Positions 26,822 through 35,165 of a stretch of 64,000 bases of DNA are shown here, piece by piece. The notes under the pieces were generated by a model that worked only from the letters and a program-made list of their open reading frames with translations, searched no databases and was not told the DNA's origin. Numbering within the stretch: the first letter of the stretch is position 1; the number at the start of each line of letters is the position of its first letter. Both the position numbers and the translations under genes were made by a program. Source of the stretch: Nocardioides agri (GTDB lineage Bacteria > Actinomycetota > Actinomycetes > Propionibacteriales > Nocardioidaceae); the NCBI RefSeq assembly GCF_013778305.1, contig NZ_JACEIC010000002.1:685708-749707 (forward strand). Direction: 5' to 3'.

Positions 26822-28395
26822 GACGCGCTCAACGCCTCGACGACCTCGTCGACGCGCAGCCACGGCGGGCCGAGCACCTTGGTGACCTGCGGGGCGAACG
26901 CCGGCGACTCCGCGACCACGCGGCGCACCGGTCCCGACGACACGACCTCGCCGTCCGCGAGCACGAGCACGTCGTCGGCGGCCTGCGCGACGAACTCGAC
27001 GTCGTGGGTGGCGACCAGCACCGAGTGGCCGTCGTCGGCGAGGCCCCGCAGGATCCCGGCGAGGACGCGCTTCGCGGCGTAGTCGAGGCCGCGGGTCGGC
27101 TCGTCGAGCAGCAGCACCCGGGGTCGCGCCGCGAGCACCACCGAGAGCGCCAGCGCCAGTCGTTGGCCCTCCGAGAGGTCGCGTGGATGGTGCTCGGGGT
27201 CGATGTCGGGGACCAGGCGGTCCAGGATGCGGCGGGACTCGCCGGTGCCGCCGTCGGCGGCGGCGCACTCGTCGGCGACGGTCTCGAGGTAGAGGAGGTC
27301 GGCGGCGTTCTGAGGCACCATCCCGACCACGGCCCGCCGCTCGGTGGGGGTGAGCCGCGCCGGGTCCGCTCCCCGGACGTCGACCTGCCCGCCGGCGCGC
27401 TTGCCGCTGCCCTGGATCGCCCAGAGCAGCGAGGACTTGCCCGAGCCGTTGCGGCCCATCAACGCCGTGACCCGACCGGTCCCGAGCGTCAGGTCGACCT
27501 CGCGGACGGCGACGGTCTGGCCGTGCGCGACGGTCAGGCGGCGTACGGCGACCGCAGGCTCGACCGCGGGCGGCTCCGCTCCGTCGGGGGCGGGAAGCCG
27601 GTCGACCAGGCCGCGGGCGCGGCGGCGCGCGTCGCGCACGCTGAGCGGCAACGGGTCCCAGCCGGCCGCCCGGCCGAGCTCGACGATCGGCGGAGCCACC
27701 GGCGAGGTGACCAGCAGCTCGCCGGGCTCGCCGACGTGGACGCGGCCCGAGCCGGTGAGCAGGCACATGCGGTCCGCGAACGGGACCACCCGCTCCAGCC
27801 GGTGCTCGGCGAGCAGCACCGAGACACCGAGGTCGTGGACGAGGCGGGTGAGCGTGGCCAGCACGTCCTCGGCGGCCGTCGGGTCGAGCGCGGAGGTCGG
27901 CTCGTCGAGCACGAGCAGCCGGGGATGCATGGTGAGCACCGAGCCGATCGCGACCCGCTGCTGCTGACCGCCGGAGAGCGTGCGCAGGTCGCGGTGCCGC
28001 AGCCCCGCGATGCCGAGCAGGTCCAGCGTCTCCTCGACCCGGCGGCGCATCGTCTCCGGCGGCAGGCCGAGCTGCTCCATGCCGTAGGCGAGCTCCTCCT
28101 CGACCGTGTCGGCGACGAACCCGGCCGCGGGGTCCTGGCCGACGTACCCGATCACGTGCGCCCGCTCGCGCGGCGGCGTGCGCACGATGCTCGTGCCGTC
28201 GAGGAGCACGTCGCCCTCGAGGCTGCCGCCGCTGAACCGCGGCACCAGCCCGGTCACGACGCCGAGGAGCGTGGACTTGCCGACGCCGGTCGGACCGGAC
28301 ACCAGCACGAGCTCGCCCTCGTCGACGGTCAGGTCGACGCCGTCGAGCACCGTGGCCTCGTCGTAGCGGAACGTGATCCCGCGCAGCTCGATCAC
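26818..28395 (-). CDS. ECF transporter ATPase, two fused EcfA domains
   Basis: 525 residues with two complete ABC ATPase domains. Domain 1: Walker A GPTGVGKST (34-42), signature LSGGQ (140-144), Walker B LVLDEP (161-166). Domain 2: Walker A GRNGSGKSS (314-322), signature LSEGQ (407-411), Walker B LLLDEP (428-433). Canonical ECF systems use separate EcfA and EcfA' proteins; the fused form is common in actinobacteria. Domain 2's LSEGQ departs from LSGGQ, pointing to asymmetric sites. It couples ATP hydrolysis to EcfT and EcfS. GTG 28395 overlaps the EcfT stop. Confidence 0.93.
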   Translation of the reverse strand: MIELRGITFRYDEATVLDGVDLTVDEGELVLVSGPTGVGKSTLLGVVTGLVPRFSGGSLEGDVLLDGTSIVRTPPRERAHVIGYVGQDPAAGFVADTVEEELAYGMEQLGLPPETMRRRVEETLDLLGIAGLRHRDLRTLSGGQQQRVAIGSVLTMHPRLLVLDEPTSALDPTAAEDVLATLTRLVHDLGVSVLLAEHRLERVVPFADRMCLLTGSGRVHVGEPGELLVTSPVAPPIVELGRAAGWDPLPLSVRDARRRARGLVDRLPAPDGAEPPAVEPAVAVRRLTVAHGQTVAVREVDLTLGTGRVTALMGRNGSGKSSLLWAIQGSGKRAGGQVDVRGADPARLTPTERRAVVGMVPQNAADLLYLETVADECAAADGGTGESRRILDRLVPDIDPEHHPRDLSEGQRLALALSVVLAARPRVLLLDEPTRGLDYAAKRVLAGILRGLADDGHSVLVATHDVEFVAQAADDVLVLADGEVVSSGPVRRVVAESPAFAPQVTKVLGPPWLRVDEVVEALSAS

Positions 28396-29480
28396 GCCGT
28401 CACCCCTACCAGTCGCGGGGGCGGCGTGGCCAGCGGTCCGAGCAGCGCGAGCACCGCCAGCAGCAGCGCGGCCCCGCTGACCGGCGGGAAGGCGTCGAGC
28501 GCCGGGTAGGCGACCTCGACCTGGTTGCGGCTGATCCACCACCCGGTGGCACCGACCGCGACACCCGAGGCGAGCACGGCGAGCTCGGGCCAGCGCCACG
28601 CGTCGGGTCGGTAGCGGCTGCGCTGCACCCGGCGGCCCGCGCTCAGCAGCCCGGCGACCGCGGCGGCGACGCCGATGCCGAGCATCGGCAGGGCCAGCAC
28701 CCGGGGGGCGGTGCCGTCGAGCACGGCGTACGTGCCGACGCAGATGCCGCACAGGCCGAGCAGCATCAAGGTGCCGGTGACCCGGCGCTGCGCGGTCGTG
28801 GCGCCGGACGCCCGGCCGTAGCCGCGGGTGTCCATGCCGGCCGCCAGCGCGAGGGAGCGCTCGAGCGCGTCCTCCAGCACCGGCACGAGGAAGCGGCGCA
28901 GCCGGCCCACCCGGCTCGACTCCCCCGCCCGCAGGCTCTGCGCCGCGCGCACCCGGCGGGCGCTGTCGGCGAACTGCGGCAGGACCGTGATCGCGACGAC
29001 CAGCGCGGTGCCGATCTCGTAGAGCGCCGGTGGCACCGACCGGAGCAGCCGCTTGGGGTTGGCCAGCGAGTTCGCGGCGCCGACGCAGATGACGATCGTC
29101 GCCAGCCGCAGCCCGTCGTAGAGCGCGAACAGCAGCGCCTCGGCGTACAAGGGCCCGAGCAGGGTGATGCCCGCGACCCACGACGGCAGCGGCACGGCCG
29201 GCAGGTCGAGCAGCACCCGGCCGCCGGTCCAGCCGCCGAAGAGGACCCAGAACACCACGCGCACGGCGATGATGACGCCGCCGAGCCAGAGGTAGAGCCG
29301 GAACGACCGGCCCCACGGCTGGTCCGACCGGCGCAGCGACACGACCAGCGCAGCCACGCCGACGAGCATCAGCAGGATGAGCGGGTTGGTGGTGAACGAC
29401 GCGGCGGTGCACAGGCCCAGCGCCCACACCCACCAGGCGACGGGGTGCAGGTCACGGGGCAGGCGCGCCGCGCCGGTCAC
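28392..29480 (-). CDS. ECF transporter T component
   Basis: A 362-residue membrane subunit (EcfT/CbiQ family) linking the ATPases to the S component. N-terminal membrane helices begin at HPVAWWVWALGLCTAASF. The coupling region holds the two short Ala-Arg-Gly-type motifs, seen as SLRAGESSR and MDTRGYGRASG. The C-terminal third adds three or four further hydrophobic segments (MLLGLCGICVGTYAVL, LPMLGIGVAAAVAGLL, ELAVLASGVAVGATGW, GAALLLAVLALLGPLA) beyond the classic EcfT length of about 265, an extension common in actinobacterial homologues. GTG 29480 overlaps the upstream stop. Confidence 0.9.
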   Translation of the reverse strand: MTGAARLPRDLHPVAWWVWALGLCTAASFTTNPLILLMLVGVAALVVSLRRSDQPWGRSFRLYLWLGGVIIAVRVVFWVLFGGWTGGRVLLDLPAVPLPSWVAGITLLGPLYAEALLFALYDGLRLATIVICVGAANSLANPKRLLRSVPPALYEIGTALVVAITVLPQFADSARRVRAAQSLRAGESSRVGRLRRFLVPVLEDALERSLALAAGMDTRGYGRASGATTAQRRVTGTLMLLGLCGICVGTYAVLDGTAPRVLALPMLGIGVAAAVAGLLSAGRRVQRSRYRPDAWRWPELAVLASGVAVGATGWWISRNQVEVAYPALDAFPPVSGAALLLAVLALLGPLATPPPRLVGVTA

Positions 29481-30325
29481 GGCGCGCTCGTCGTACGGCG
29501 ACGCCGGACCACCGCCACCGCGGCGGCGCCGGTGAAGAGCAGCCCGATCAGCATCGGGGCCACCCAGGCCGGCAGCCCCTCGTCGTCGGACGCCGGATCG
29601 GCAGCGGCCGGCGTGCTCGGCGTCGACGGGCTCCCGGAGGGGGCCGCGACGGCCGAGGCGCTGTCCACGGGCGAGGACGACGGCGTCTGGGTGGGCTTCG
29701 GCTTCGGCTTGGGCTGCTTCTCCGGGGTCGGGCTGGCCGACTCGGTCGGCGGGGCGGTGGGGGTCGCCGACGGTGACGGGCTCGTGGTGGGGCTCTTCGT
29801 CGGCGTGGGCTTGGGCTTCGGCGTGGGGGTGGGCTTCGGCGCCGCGTGCGCGACGGCTCGGAACCCGGGCGGCACCGCCCGGGACCCGGTGCTCCAGGAG
29901 AAGGCGAGGTAGCCGCCGTCGGGGACGCGCAGTCCGCCCGCGTTGAGCGAGGAGTAGGTCCAGTCGCCGCCGTCCTCGTCGGTCCACCACAGGCTCCAGT
30001 ACGCGTTGGCGGGCGGCGTGGCGACGCACGGGTCCTGCCCCGGGGTCGGCAGACCGGAGACCCGGCAGACGAAGTCCGGCTGCCGCTGCACGTAGGTCAG
30101 CGGGAAGCCGGCATCGCCGAAGAGCTCCGCGGCGTACCGGTCGCCGCCGTCGGGCAGGCAGACGCTCTGCACGCCGCCACCGAGCTGCTTGAAGTCGACG
30201 ACCACGGTCACGCCCTCGGCCGAGCCGCAGCCCGCGGCCGCGGCCGGCGCGGACGGGACGCCGGCGTACGCCGCCGCGGCCAGGACGGCCGCGGCGACGA
30301 CGCGAGTGAGGATCCGGCTCAGCAC
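29477..30325 (-). CDS. Surface-anchored DUF4430-like protein (transcobalamin beta-domain-like)
   Basis: 282 residues. A signal peptide (about 1-32) leads to a globular domain (about 37-153) with Cys33, Cys56, Cys87 and Cys100, and the pattern YWSLWWTDEDGGDWTYSS, later VPDGGYLAFSW. This fits DUF4430, the family related to the C-terminal beta domain of animal transcobalamin and intrinsic factor. Next is a Pro/Thr/Ser/Lys-rich wall-spanning stretch (about 162-245), a membrane helix (about 252-272) and a final RRRR stop-transfer tail. So the domain is displayed outside the membrane. It overlaps the alpha-repeat gene by 7 bp and EcfT by 4 bp. Cobalamin binding is inferred. Confidence 0.78.
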   Translation of the reverse strand: MLSRILTRVVAAAVLAAAAYAGVPSAPAAAAGCGSAEGVTVVVDFKQLGGGVQSVCLPDGGDRYAAELFGDAGFPLTYVQRQPDFVCRVSGLPTPGQDPCVATPPANAYWSLWWTDEDGGDWTYSSLNAGGLRVPDGGYLAFSWSTGSRAVPPGFRAVAHAAPKPTPTPKPKPTPTKSPTTSPSPSATPTAPPTESASPTPEKQPKPKPKPTQTPSSSPVDSASAVAAPSGSPSTPSTPAAADPASDDEGLPAWVAPMLIGLLFTGAAAVAVVRRRRTTSAP

Positions 30326-31404
30326 GCCGACTTCGACAGGTACTTCAGGGCAGGCGCGGCCTGGACCGTCGCCATCTGCCACTGGTACGCCGTGCCCTTG
30401 TCGATGCCGTGCTCCAGCCCGTCCTTCAGCGCCTTGCGGTTGTAGGCGATCGCGCCGTCGTGGCGCGCGAGCCGGGTGCCGCTGGCATCGGCCTGGACGA
30501 CCTGGAGCCTCTGCAGCCAGCCGGCCGCCTCGGCGGCCGCGCCGCACAGGCCCGCCTGGCCCAGGGCGGTCGCGGCGAGTCCGGTGGAGTTGGCGTTGGC
30601 GCCCTTGGTGGACACGCCGCCACCGAAGCTGCCGTCGGCGCGCTGCTGCGCCTTCAGCCAACGCACGCCGTGCTTGATGGAGGCGCGCACCGTCCGGGTC
30701 GGCTTCTCGATCGCCTGCAGGCTGAGCACCGCCATCGCGGTCGCGTCCGGGTCGGCGACGGCGCCCGCGCGGGCACCGCCGTCGCAGCTCTGGTCGGCAG
30801 CGGCCGGGTCCGCGAAGTAGAGCCGGAAGTAGCCCTTGGCGCACTGCTGCTGGAGCAGGAAGGACGTCGCCTCGTCGGCCAGCGGCGACTTCGCGTTGCT
30901 GAGCGCCTGCGCGGCCAGTGCCTGCCCGATGACGTTGGCGTAGTCGTCGTAGTCGGACTTGTCGGAGATCCGACCTGCGGTCGCGCCCGTCGTGGCGACC
31001 CGACCTTCCAGGCGCGAGACGAGGTTCACGCCACCGAAGGCGCGCGGCTTGGCGCCGGTCTCCTGAGCGAGCACGATGGCCTTGGCCACCTGCCCGGCGT
31101 ACACGTCGGTGCTGCCCTCGGCCCCGGCCGTCCAGTTCTCGACGTTGTGCGCGAGCGCGGTGCGGATCGCCTTCACCGTGCGCGGCTTCGCGCCGATCGC
31201 CGTCAGCGCGCGGGCGATGTCGGCGCTGAGGCTGTAGTCGTCGAACTTGTACTGCTTGTTGTAGACGAGGCCCTTGGTCGGCTGGTCGGCCAGCCACCCG
31301 GCGGCGTCGCCCTCGGGCGTGGCGGCCGACGCGGTGCCGGCGACGGTGGTGACGGTGAGCAGTCCGGCGCAGAGCACGGCGGACGCGCGGATGAGGCGCT
31401 TCAT
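30319..31404 (-). CDS. Secreted alpha/alpha-repeat protein (transcobalamin alpha-domain-like)
   Basis: A 361-residue secreted protein: signal peptide ending ASA at 27, then an alpha/alpha barrel of the prenyltransferase/squalene-oxidase-repeat superfamily. I count six helix-pair repeats starting near 55, 98, 152, 218, 271 and 338 (DDYSLSADIARAL, STDVYAGQVAKAI, YDDYANVIGQALAAQAL, DPDATAMAVLSLQAI, NSTGLAATALGQAG, GTAYQWQMATVQAA). This matches the alpha6-alpha6 domain of transcobalamin and intrinsic factor, including the DxxAMA and STGLA motifs. No cyclase DxDD motif is present. First gene of the riboswitch operon; ATG 31404 has GGAAGG just upstream. Confidence 0.78.
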   Translation of the reverse strand: MKRLIRASAVLCAGLLTVTTVAGTASAATPEGDAAGWLADQPTKGLVYNKQYKFDDYSLSADIARALTAIGAKPRTVKAIRTALAHNVENWTAGAEGSTDVYAGQVAKAIVLAQETGAKPRAFGGVNLVSRLEGRVATTGATAGRISDKSDYDDYANVIGQALAAQALSNAKSPLADEATSFLLQQQCAKGYFRLYFADPAAADQSCDGGARAGAVADPDATAMAVLSLQAIEKPTRTVRASIKHGVRWLKAQQRADGSFGGGVSTKGANANSTGLAATALGQAGLCGAAAEAAGWLQRLQVVQADASGTRLARHDGAIAYNRKALKDGLEHGIDKGTAYQWQMATVQAAPALKYLSKSAC

Positions 31405-31413
31405 GGTTTCCTT

Positions 31414-31471
31414 CCCGCTGCGACAGCGGGCAGGCGCCGGGATCGGGATGAGCCCGGTGGCCACCCGCTGT
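31414..31471 (-). promoter_or_regulatory. Riboswitch expression platform sequestering the ribosome site
   Basis: On the minus strand CCCGCTG (31430-31424) pairs with CAGCGGG (31420-31414) across TCG, directly against the GGAAGG ribosome site of the alpha-repeat gene. An upstream ACAGCGGG (31471-31464) can instead pair with CCCGCTGT (31430-31423), releasing the site. The two hairpins are mutually exclusive, the layout of a translational on/off switch. Confidence 0.65.
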
Positions 31472-31474
31472 GTT

Positions 31475-31625
31475 TCCTCGACAGCGTGTGATCAGGACGC
31501 GTCGTGACAGGTGCTCCGGCTCGCCACCGCTCCGTCGAGTCGGAACGTGGGCCTACGGTTGCGGGTCAGCGCCGGACTTGGACCGGCTTCCCCCACCACG
31601 GGCGTGCAGTTGTGTGTGCCCGGGC
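31475..31625 (-). promoter_or_regulatory. Cobalamin riboswitch
   Basis: The minus strand carries the conserved core: GCCGGTCCAAGTCCGGC followed by GCTGACCCGCAACCGT (31555-31590), preceded by GTGGGGGAA. The 3' B12-box half, GAGCCGGAGCACCTGTC, is at 31521-31505. The spacing fits a class I cobalamin aptamer. A -10-like TATGCT lies just upstream (31631-31626). It precedes the transcobalamin-like/ECF operon, so ligand should turn the operon off. Confidence 0.92.
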
Positions 31626-31643
31626 AGCATATCCCGCGCCCTC

Positions 31644-31763
31644 CGACCGCGAGTCGGCGCGTCTTGCTCGCCGTACGACCGCGAGTCGGCGCGTCTTGCT
31701 CACCTGGTGGGCAAGACGCGCCGAGTCGAGGGGCTCAGCCGGGCAAGACGCGCCGACTCGCGG
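31644..31763. repeat. Four-copy AGTCGGCGCGTCTTGC palindromic repeat block
   Basis: Two direct copies of CGACCGCGAGTCGGCGCGTC continued by TTGCTC (31644-31669, 31676-31701) face two inverted copies, GCAAGACGCGCCGAGTCG (31711-31728) and GCAAGACGCGCCGACTCGCG (31743-31762). The last abuts the gatB stop. The block can form several competing long stems and probably terminates gatCAB transcripts. Its core AGTCGGCGC is shared with the hairpin at 40690-40738. Confidence 0.8.
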
Positions 31764-33257
31764 CTACTGGAGCTTCTCGAGGATGAGCTCGCGCACCCGG
31801 CCGGCGTCGGCCTGGCCGCGCATCTCCTTCATCACCGCACCGATGAGCGCACCGGCGGCAGCCACCTTGCCGTCGCGGATCTTGTCGGCAACGTCGGGGT
31901 TGGCGGCGATCGCGTTGTCGACGGCGGTCGAGAGCGCGCCCTCGTCCGACACGATCGCCAGGCCACGGGCGGCGACGACCTCGTCGGGCGTGCCCTCGCC
32001 GGCGAACAGGCCGTCGAAGACCTGGCGGGCCAGCTTGTCGTTGAGGCTGCCCTCGTCGACGAGCGCCTGGACGCGCGCCACGTCGGCCGGGGTGACCGGC
32101 AGCGCGTCGACGAGCAGGCCCTGCTCGTTGGCGCGACGGGCGAGCTCGCCCAGCCACCACTTGCGCGCGGCCTGAGGTGAGGTGCCGGCGGCGATCGTCT
32201 GCTCGATGACGTTGAGGGCGCCGGCGCCGACGGTGTCGCGCATCTCCAGGTCGGAGAAGCCCCACTCGGCCTGCAGGCGGGCCCGGCGGGCGGTGGGGTT
32301 CTCGGGCAGCGTGCCGCGCAGCTCCTCGACCCACTCCCGGCTCGGCGCCACCGGCACCAGGTCGGGCTCGGGGAAGTAGCGGTAGTCCTCGGCGTCGGAC
32401 TTCTCGCGGCCGCTGGTGGTGACGCCGGTGTCCTCGTGCCAGTGCCGGGTCTCCTGGAGGATCTTCTGCCCCGAGCCGAGCACCGCCGCGTGCCGCGACA
32501 TCTCGTAGCGCACCGCGCGCTCGACCGAGCGCAGCGAGTTGACGTTCTTGGTCTCGGTGCGGGTGCCGAGTACGCCGGAGCCCTTCGGCGAGAGCGACAG
32601 GTTGACGTCGGCGCGGATCGAGCCCTGGTCCATGCGCGCGTCGGAGACGTCGAGCGCGACGATGAGGTCCCGCAGCTGTGCGACGTACGCGCGCGCGACC
32701 TCGGGCGCCTTCGCGCCGGTGCCCAGGATCGGCTTGGTGACGATCTCGATGAGCGGGATGCCGGCGCGGTTGTAGTCGACCAGCGAGTGGTCGGCGCCGT
32801 GGATGCGGCCGGTGGCGCCGCCGACGTGCAGCGACTTGCCGGTGTCCTCCTCCATGTGGGCGCGCTCGATCTCGACCCGGAAGGTCTCGCCGTCCACGTC
32901 GACGTCCATGTAGCCGTCGAAGCAGATCGGCTCGTCGTACTGGGACGTCTGGAAGTTCTTCGGCATGTCCGGGTAGAAGTAGTTCTTCCGCGCGAACCGG
33001 CACCACTCGGCGATGTCGCAGTTGAGCGCCAGGCCGATCCGGATGGCCGACTCGACGGCCTTGCGGTTGACGACCGGCATCGCGCCCGGCAGGCCCAGGC
33101 AGGTCGGGCAGACCTGGGTGTTGGGCGCGGCGCCGAACTCGGTCGGGCAGCCGCAGAACATCTTCGTGAGCGTGTTGAGCTCGACGTGGACCTCCAGGCC
33201 CATCGCCGGGTCGTACGACGCGAGCACGTCGTCGAATGCGATCAGGGTGTCGCTCAT
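31764..33257 (-). CDS. gatB: Asp-tRNA(Asn)/Glu-tRNA(Gln) amidotransferase subunit B
   Basis: A 497-residue subunit that binds mischarged tRNA and phosphorylates its Glu/Asp side chain in the GatCAB complex. The N-terminal cradle domain opens [20 protein letters not shown] and has zinc-type cysteines (CGCPTEFG and CPTCLG). The C-terminal helical and YqeY-like domains (about 350-497) end [15 protein letters not shown]. Last gene of gatCAB, with ATGA coupling to gatA. Length is normal. Confidence 0.97.
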   Translation of the reverse strand: MSDTLIAFDDVLASYDPAMGLEVHVELNTLTKMFCGCPTEFGAAPNTQVCPTCLGLPGAMPVVNRKAVESAIRIGLALNCDIAEWCRFARKNYFYPDMPKNFQTSQYDEPICFDGYMDVDVDGETFRVEIERAHMEEDTGKSLHVGGATGRIHGADHSLVDYNRAGIPLIEIVTKPILGTGAKAPEVARAYVAQLRDLIVALDVSDARMDQGSIRADVNLSLSPKGSGVLGTRTETKNVNSLRSVERAVRYEMSRHAAVLGSGQKILQETRHWHEDTGVTTSGREKSDAEDYRYFPEPDLVPVAPSREWVEELRGTLPENPTARRARLQAEWGFSDLEMRDTVGAGALNVIEQTIAAGTSPQAARKWWLGELARRANEQGLLVDALPVTPADVARVQALVDEGSLNDKLARQVFDGLFAGEGTPDEVVAARGLAIVSDEGALSTAVDNAIAANPDVADKIRDGKVAAAGALIGAVMKEMRGQADAGRVRELILEKLQ

Positions 33258-34771
33258 GCCGACGGTCCTTCCAGGGCGGGGGCCTTGTCGAGCAGCGGGG
33301 CGCCCCACTGCTTGAGCAGCGCGGCCTCGAGGGCGGCGCCGACCCGGTAGCAGCGGTCGTCGGCCAGCGCCGGGGCGAGGATCTGCACGCCGGCGGGCAG
33401 GCCGTCCTCGTCCGCGAGGCCGCTCGGCACCGAGATGCCGGGCACGCCCGCGAGGTTGGCGGGGATGGTCGCCAGGTCGTTGAGGTACATCGCGATCGGG
33501 TCGTCGAGCTTCTCGCCGAGCTTGAACGCCGTGGTGGGCGCGGTCGGCGAGACCAGCACGTCGGCCTTCTCGAACGCCGCCTCGAAGTCGCGCGCGATCA
33601 GCGTGCGCACCTTCTGGGCCTGGCCGTAGTAGGCGTCGTAGTAGCCACTCGACAGCGCGTAGGTCCCGAGGATGATGCGCCGCTTGACCTCGTCGCCGAA
33701 GCCGGCGTCACGCGTGGCCCGCATGACCTCCTCGGCGCTGGCGCCCTCCTCGGGCCAGACCCGCAGGCCGTAGCGCATCGCGTCGAACTTCGCGAGGTTG
33801 CTCGACGCCTCCGCCGGGAGGATCAGGTAGTAGGTCGCCAGCGCGTGCACGAACGACGGGCAGGACACCTCGACGACCTCGGCGCCGGCCGCGACCATCA
33901 GGTCGACTGACTCCTGGAAGCGGGTCATCACGCCCGGCTGCCAGCCGTCGCCCGCGAGCTCGGTGATGACGCCGATCCGGACGCCGGTCAGGTCGCCGTC
34001 GGCACCCTGCTTGGCGGCGTCGACCAACGGCGGGAGCGGCTGGTCGATGCTCGTGGAGTCCAGCGGGTCGTGGCCGCCGATCACCTCGTGCAGCAGCGCC
34101 GAGTCGAGCACGGTCCGGGTGACCGGGCCGACCTGGTCGAGGGAGTTGGCGAGCGCGACCAGGCCGTAGCGCGAGACCCCGCCGTACGTCGGCTTGTGGC
34201 CGACCGTGCCGGTGACGGCACCCGGCTGCCGGATCGAGCCGCCGGTGTCGGTGCCGAGCGCGAGCGGCGCCTCGAAGGCGGCCACGGCCGCGGCCGAGCC
34301 ACCACCGGAGCCGCCGGGGATCCGGTCGAGGTCCCAGGGGTTGTGGGTGGCGCCGTACGCCGAGTGCTCGGTGGAGGAGCCCATCGCGAACTCGTCCATG
34401 TTGGTCTTGCCGAGGATCGGCAGCCCGGCCTCGCGGAGCCGGCGGACCACCGTGGCGTCGTACGGCGGCACCCAGCCCTCGAGGATCTTGGAGCCACAGG
34501 TGGTCGGCAGGCCGTTGGTGGCGAGCACGTCCTTCACGGCGATGGGGACGCCGTCGAGGACCGACAGCAGCGTGCCGGCGGCGCGGCGCGCGTCGGACTC
34601 GGCGGCCTGGGCGAGCGCGCCCTCGGCGTCGACGTGCAGGAAGGCGTGCACCGCGCCGTCGACGGCGGCGATGCGGTCGAGGTGGGCCTGGGTGATCTCG
34701 ACCGAGGTGGTCTCACCGGCGGCCAGCGCGTCGGCCAGCTCGGCCGCGGTCTTGCGGGTCCAGTCGCTCAT
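33254..34771 (-). CDS. gatA: Asp-tRNA(Asn)/Glu-tRNA(Gln) amidotransferase subunit A
   Basis: A 505-residue amidase-signature enzyme that hydrolyses glutamine and supplies ammonia to GatB. The Ser-cisSer-Lys triad is Lys80 (PIAVKDVL), Ser155 ([10 protein letters not shown]) and Ser179 ([10 protein letters not shown]). Full length and syntenic with gatC and gatB, coupled by ATGA overlaps on both sides. This organism therefore makes Gln-tRNA(Gln) and/or Asn-tRNA(Asn) by transamidation. Confidence 0.97.
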   Translation of the reverse strand: MSDWTRKTAAELADALAAGETTSVEITQAHLDRIAAVDGAVHAFLHVDAEGALAQAAESDARRAAGTLLSVLDGVPIAVKDVLATNGLPTTCGSKILEGWVPPYDATVVRRLREAGLPILGKTNMDEFAMGSSTEHSAYGATHNPWDLDRIPGGSGGGSAAAVAAFEAPLALGTDTGGSIRQPGAVTGTVGHKPTYGGVSRYGLVALANSLDQVGPVTRTVLDSALLHEVIGGHDPLDSTSIDQPLPPLVDAAKQGADGDLTGVRIGVITELAGDGWQPGVMTRFQESVDLMVAAGAEVVEVSCPSFVHALATYYLILPAEASSNLAKFDAMRYGLRVWPEEGASAEEVMRATRDAGFGDEVKRRIILGTYALSSGYYDAYYGQAQKVRTLIARDFEAAFEKADVLVSPTAPTTAFKLGEKLDDPIAMYLNDLATIPANLAGVPGISVPSGLADEDGLPAGVQILAPALADDRCYRVGAALEAALLKQWGAPLLDKAPALEGPSA

Positions 34772-35067
34772 GCCTCCTCCCCCAGGATGCGCGGGACCGA
34801 GAAGCGCTGCTCCTCGACCTCGGGGGCGCCGGACAGCGCCTGCTCGGGCGTGAGGCCCGGCACCACCACGTCCTCGCGGAAGACGTTGGTGAGCGGCAGC
34901 GCGTGCGACGTCGGGGGCACGTCGTCGCCGGCCACGCCGCTGATCGAGGCGACCGACTCGAGGATCACCGACAGCTGGGGCGCGAGGTGGTCGAGCTCGG
35001 CATCGGAGAGGTCGATCCGGGCGAGGTTCGCCAGGTGCGCGACCTCGTCTCGGGTGATTTCAGGCAT
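34768..35067 (-). CDS. gatC: Asp-tRNA(Asn)/Glu-tRNA(Gln) amidotransferase subunit C
   Basis: A 99-residue wrapper subunit stabilising the GatA-GatB interface. It has the typical [19 protein letters not shown] start and LRED-like [11 protein letters not shown] region. I chose ATG 35067: it gives the normal length and lies 7 nt after TAGGAT (35075-35080), a probable leaderless promoter. In-frame ATG 35076 overlaps that hexamer. First gene of gatCAB. Confidence 0.95.
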   Translation of the reverse strand: MPEITRDEVAHLANLARIDLSDAELDHLAPQLSVILESVASISGVAGDDVPPTSHALPLTNVFREDVVVPGLTPEQALSGAPEVEEQRFSVPRILGEEA

Positions 35068-35165
35068 GGTGCTCATCCTAGGAGAGGTCGTCTTCGGTGT
35101 TTTCGCCGGTCGTGACCCGGCCGGTCCGGGCATGCGGCATCCTCTGCCGTGACCCGAGGAGGACC

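Noticed and set aside
30319..31464. Longer version of the alpha-repeat protein starting at 31464
   Set aside because: The extension is the riboswitch expression platform, and ATG 31404 has both a ribosome site and a clean signal peptide.
31644..31763. Possible CRISPR-like array
   Set aside because: Four copies in opposing orientation, no unique equal-length spacers, no cas genes: palindromic repeats, not CRISPR.
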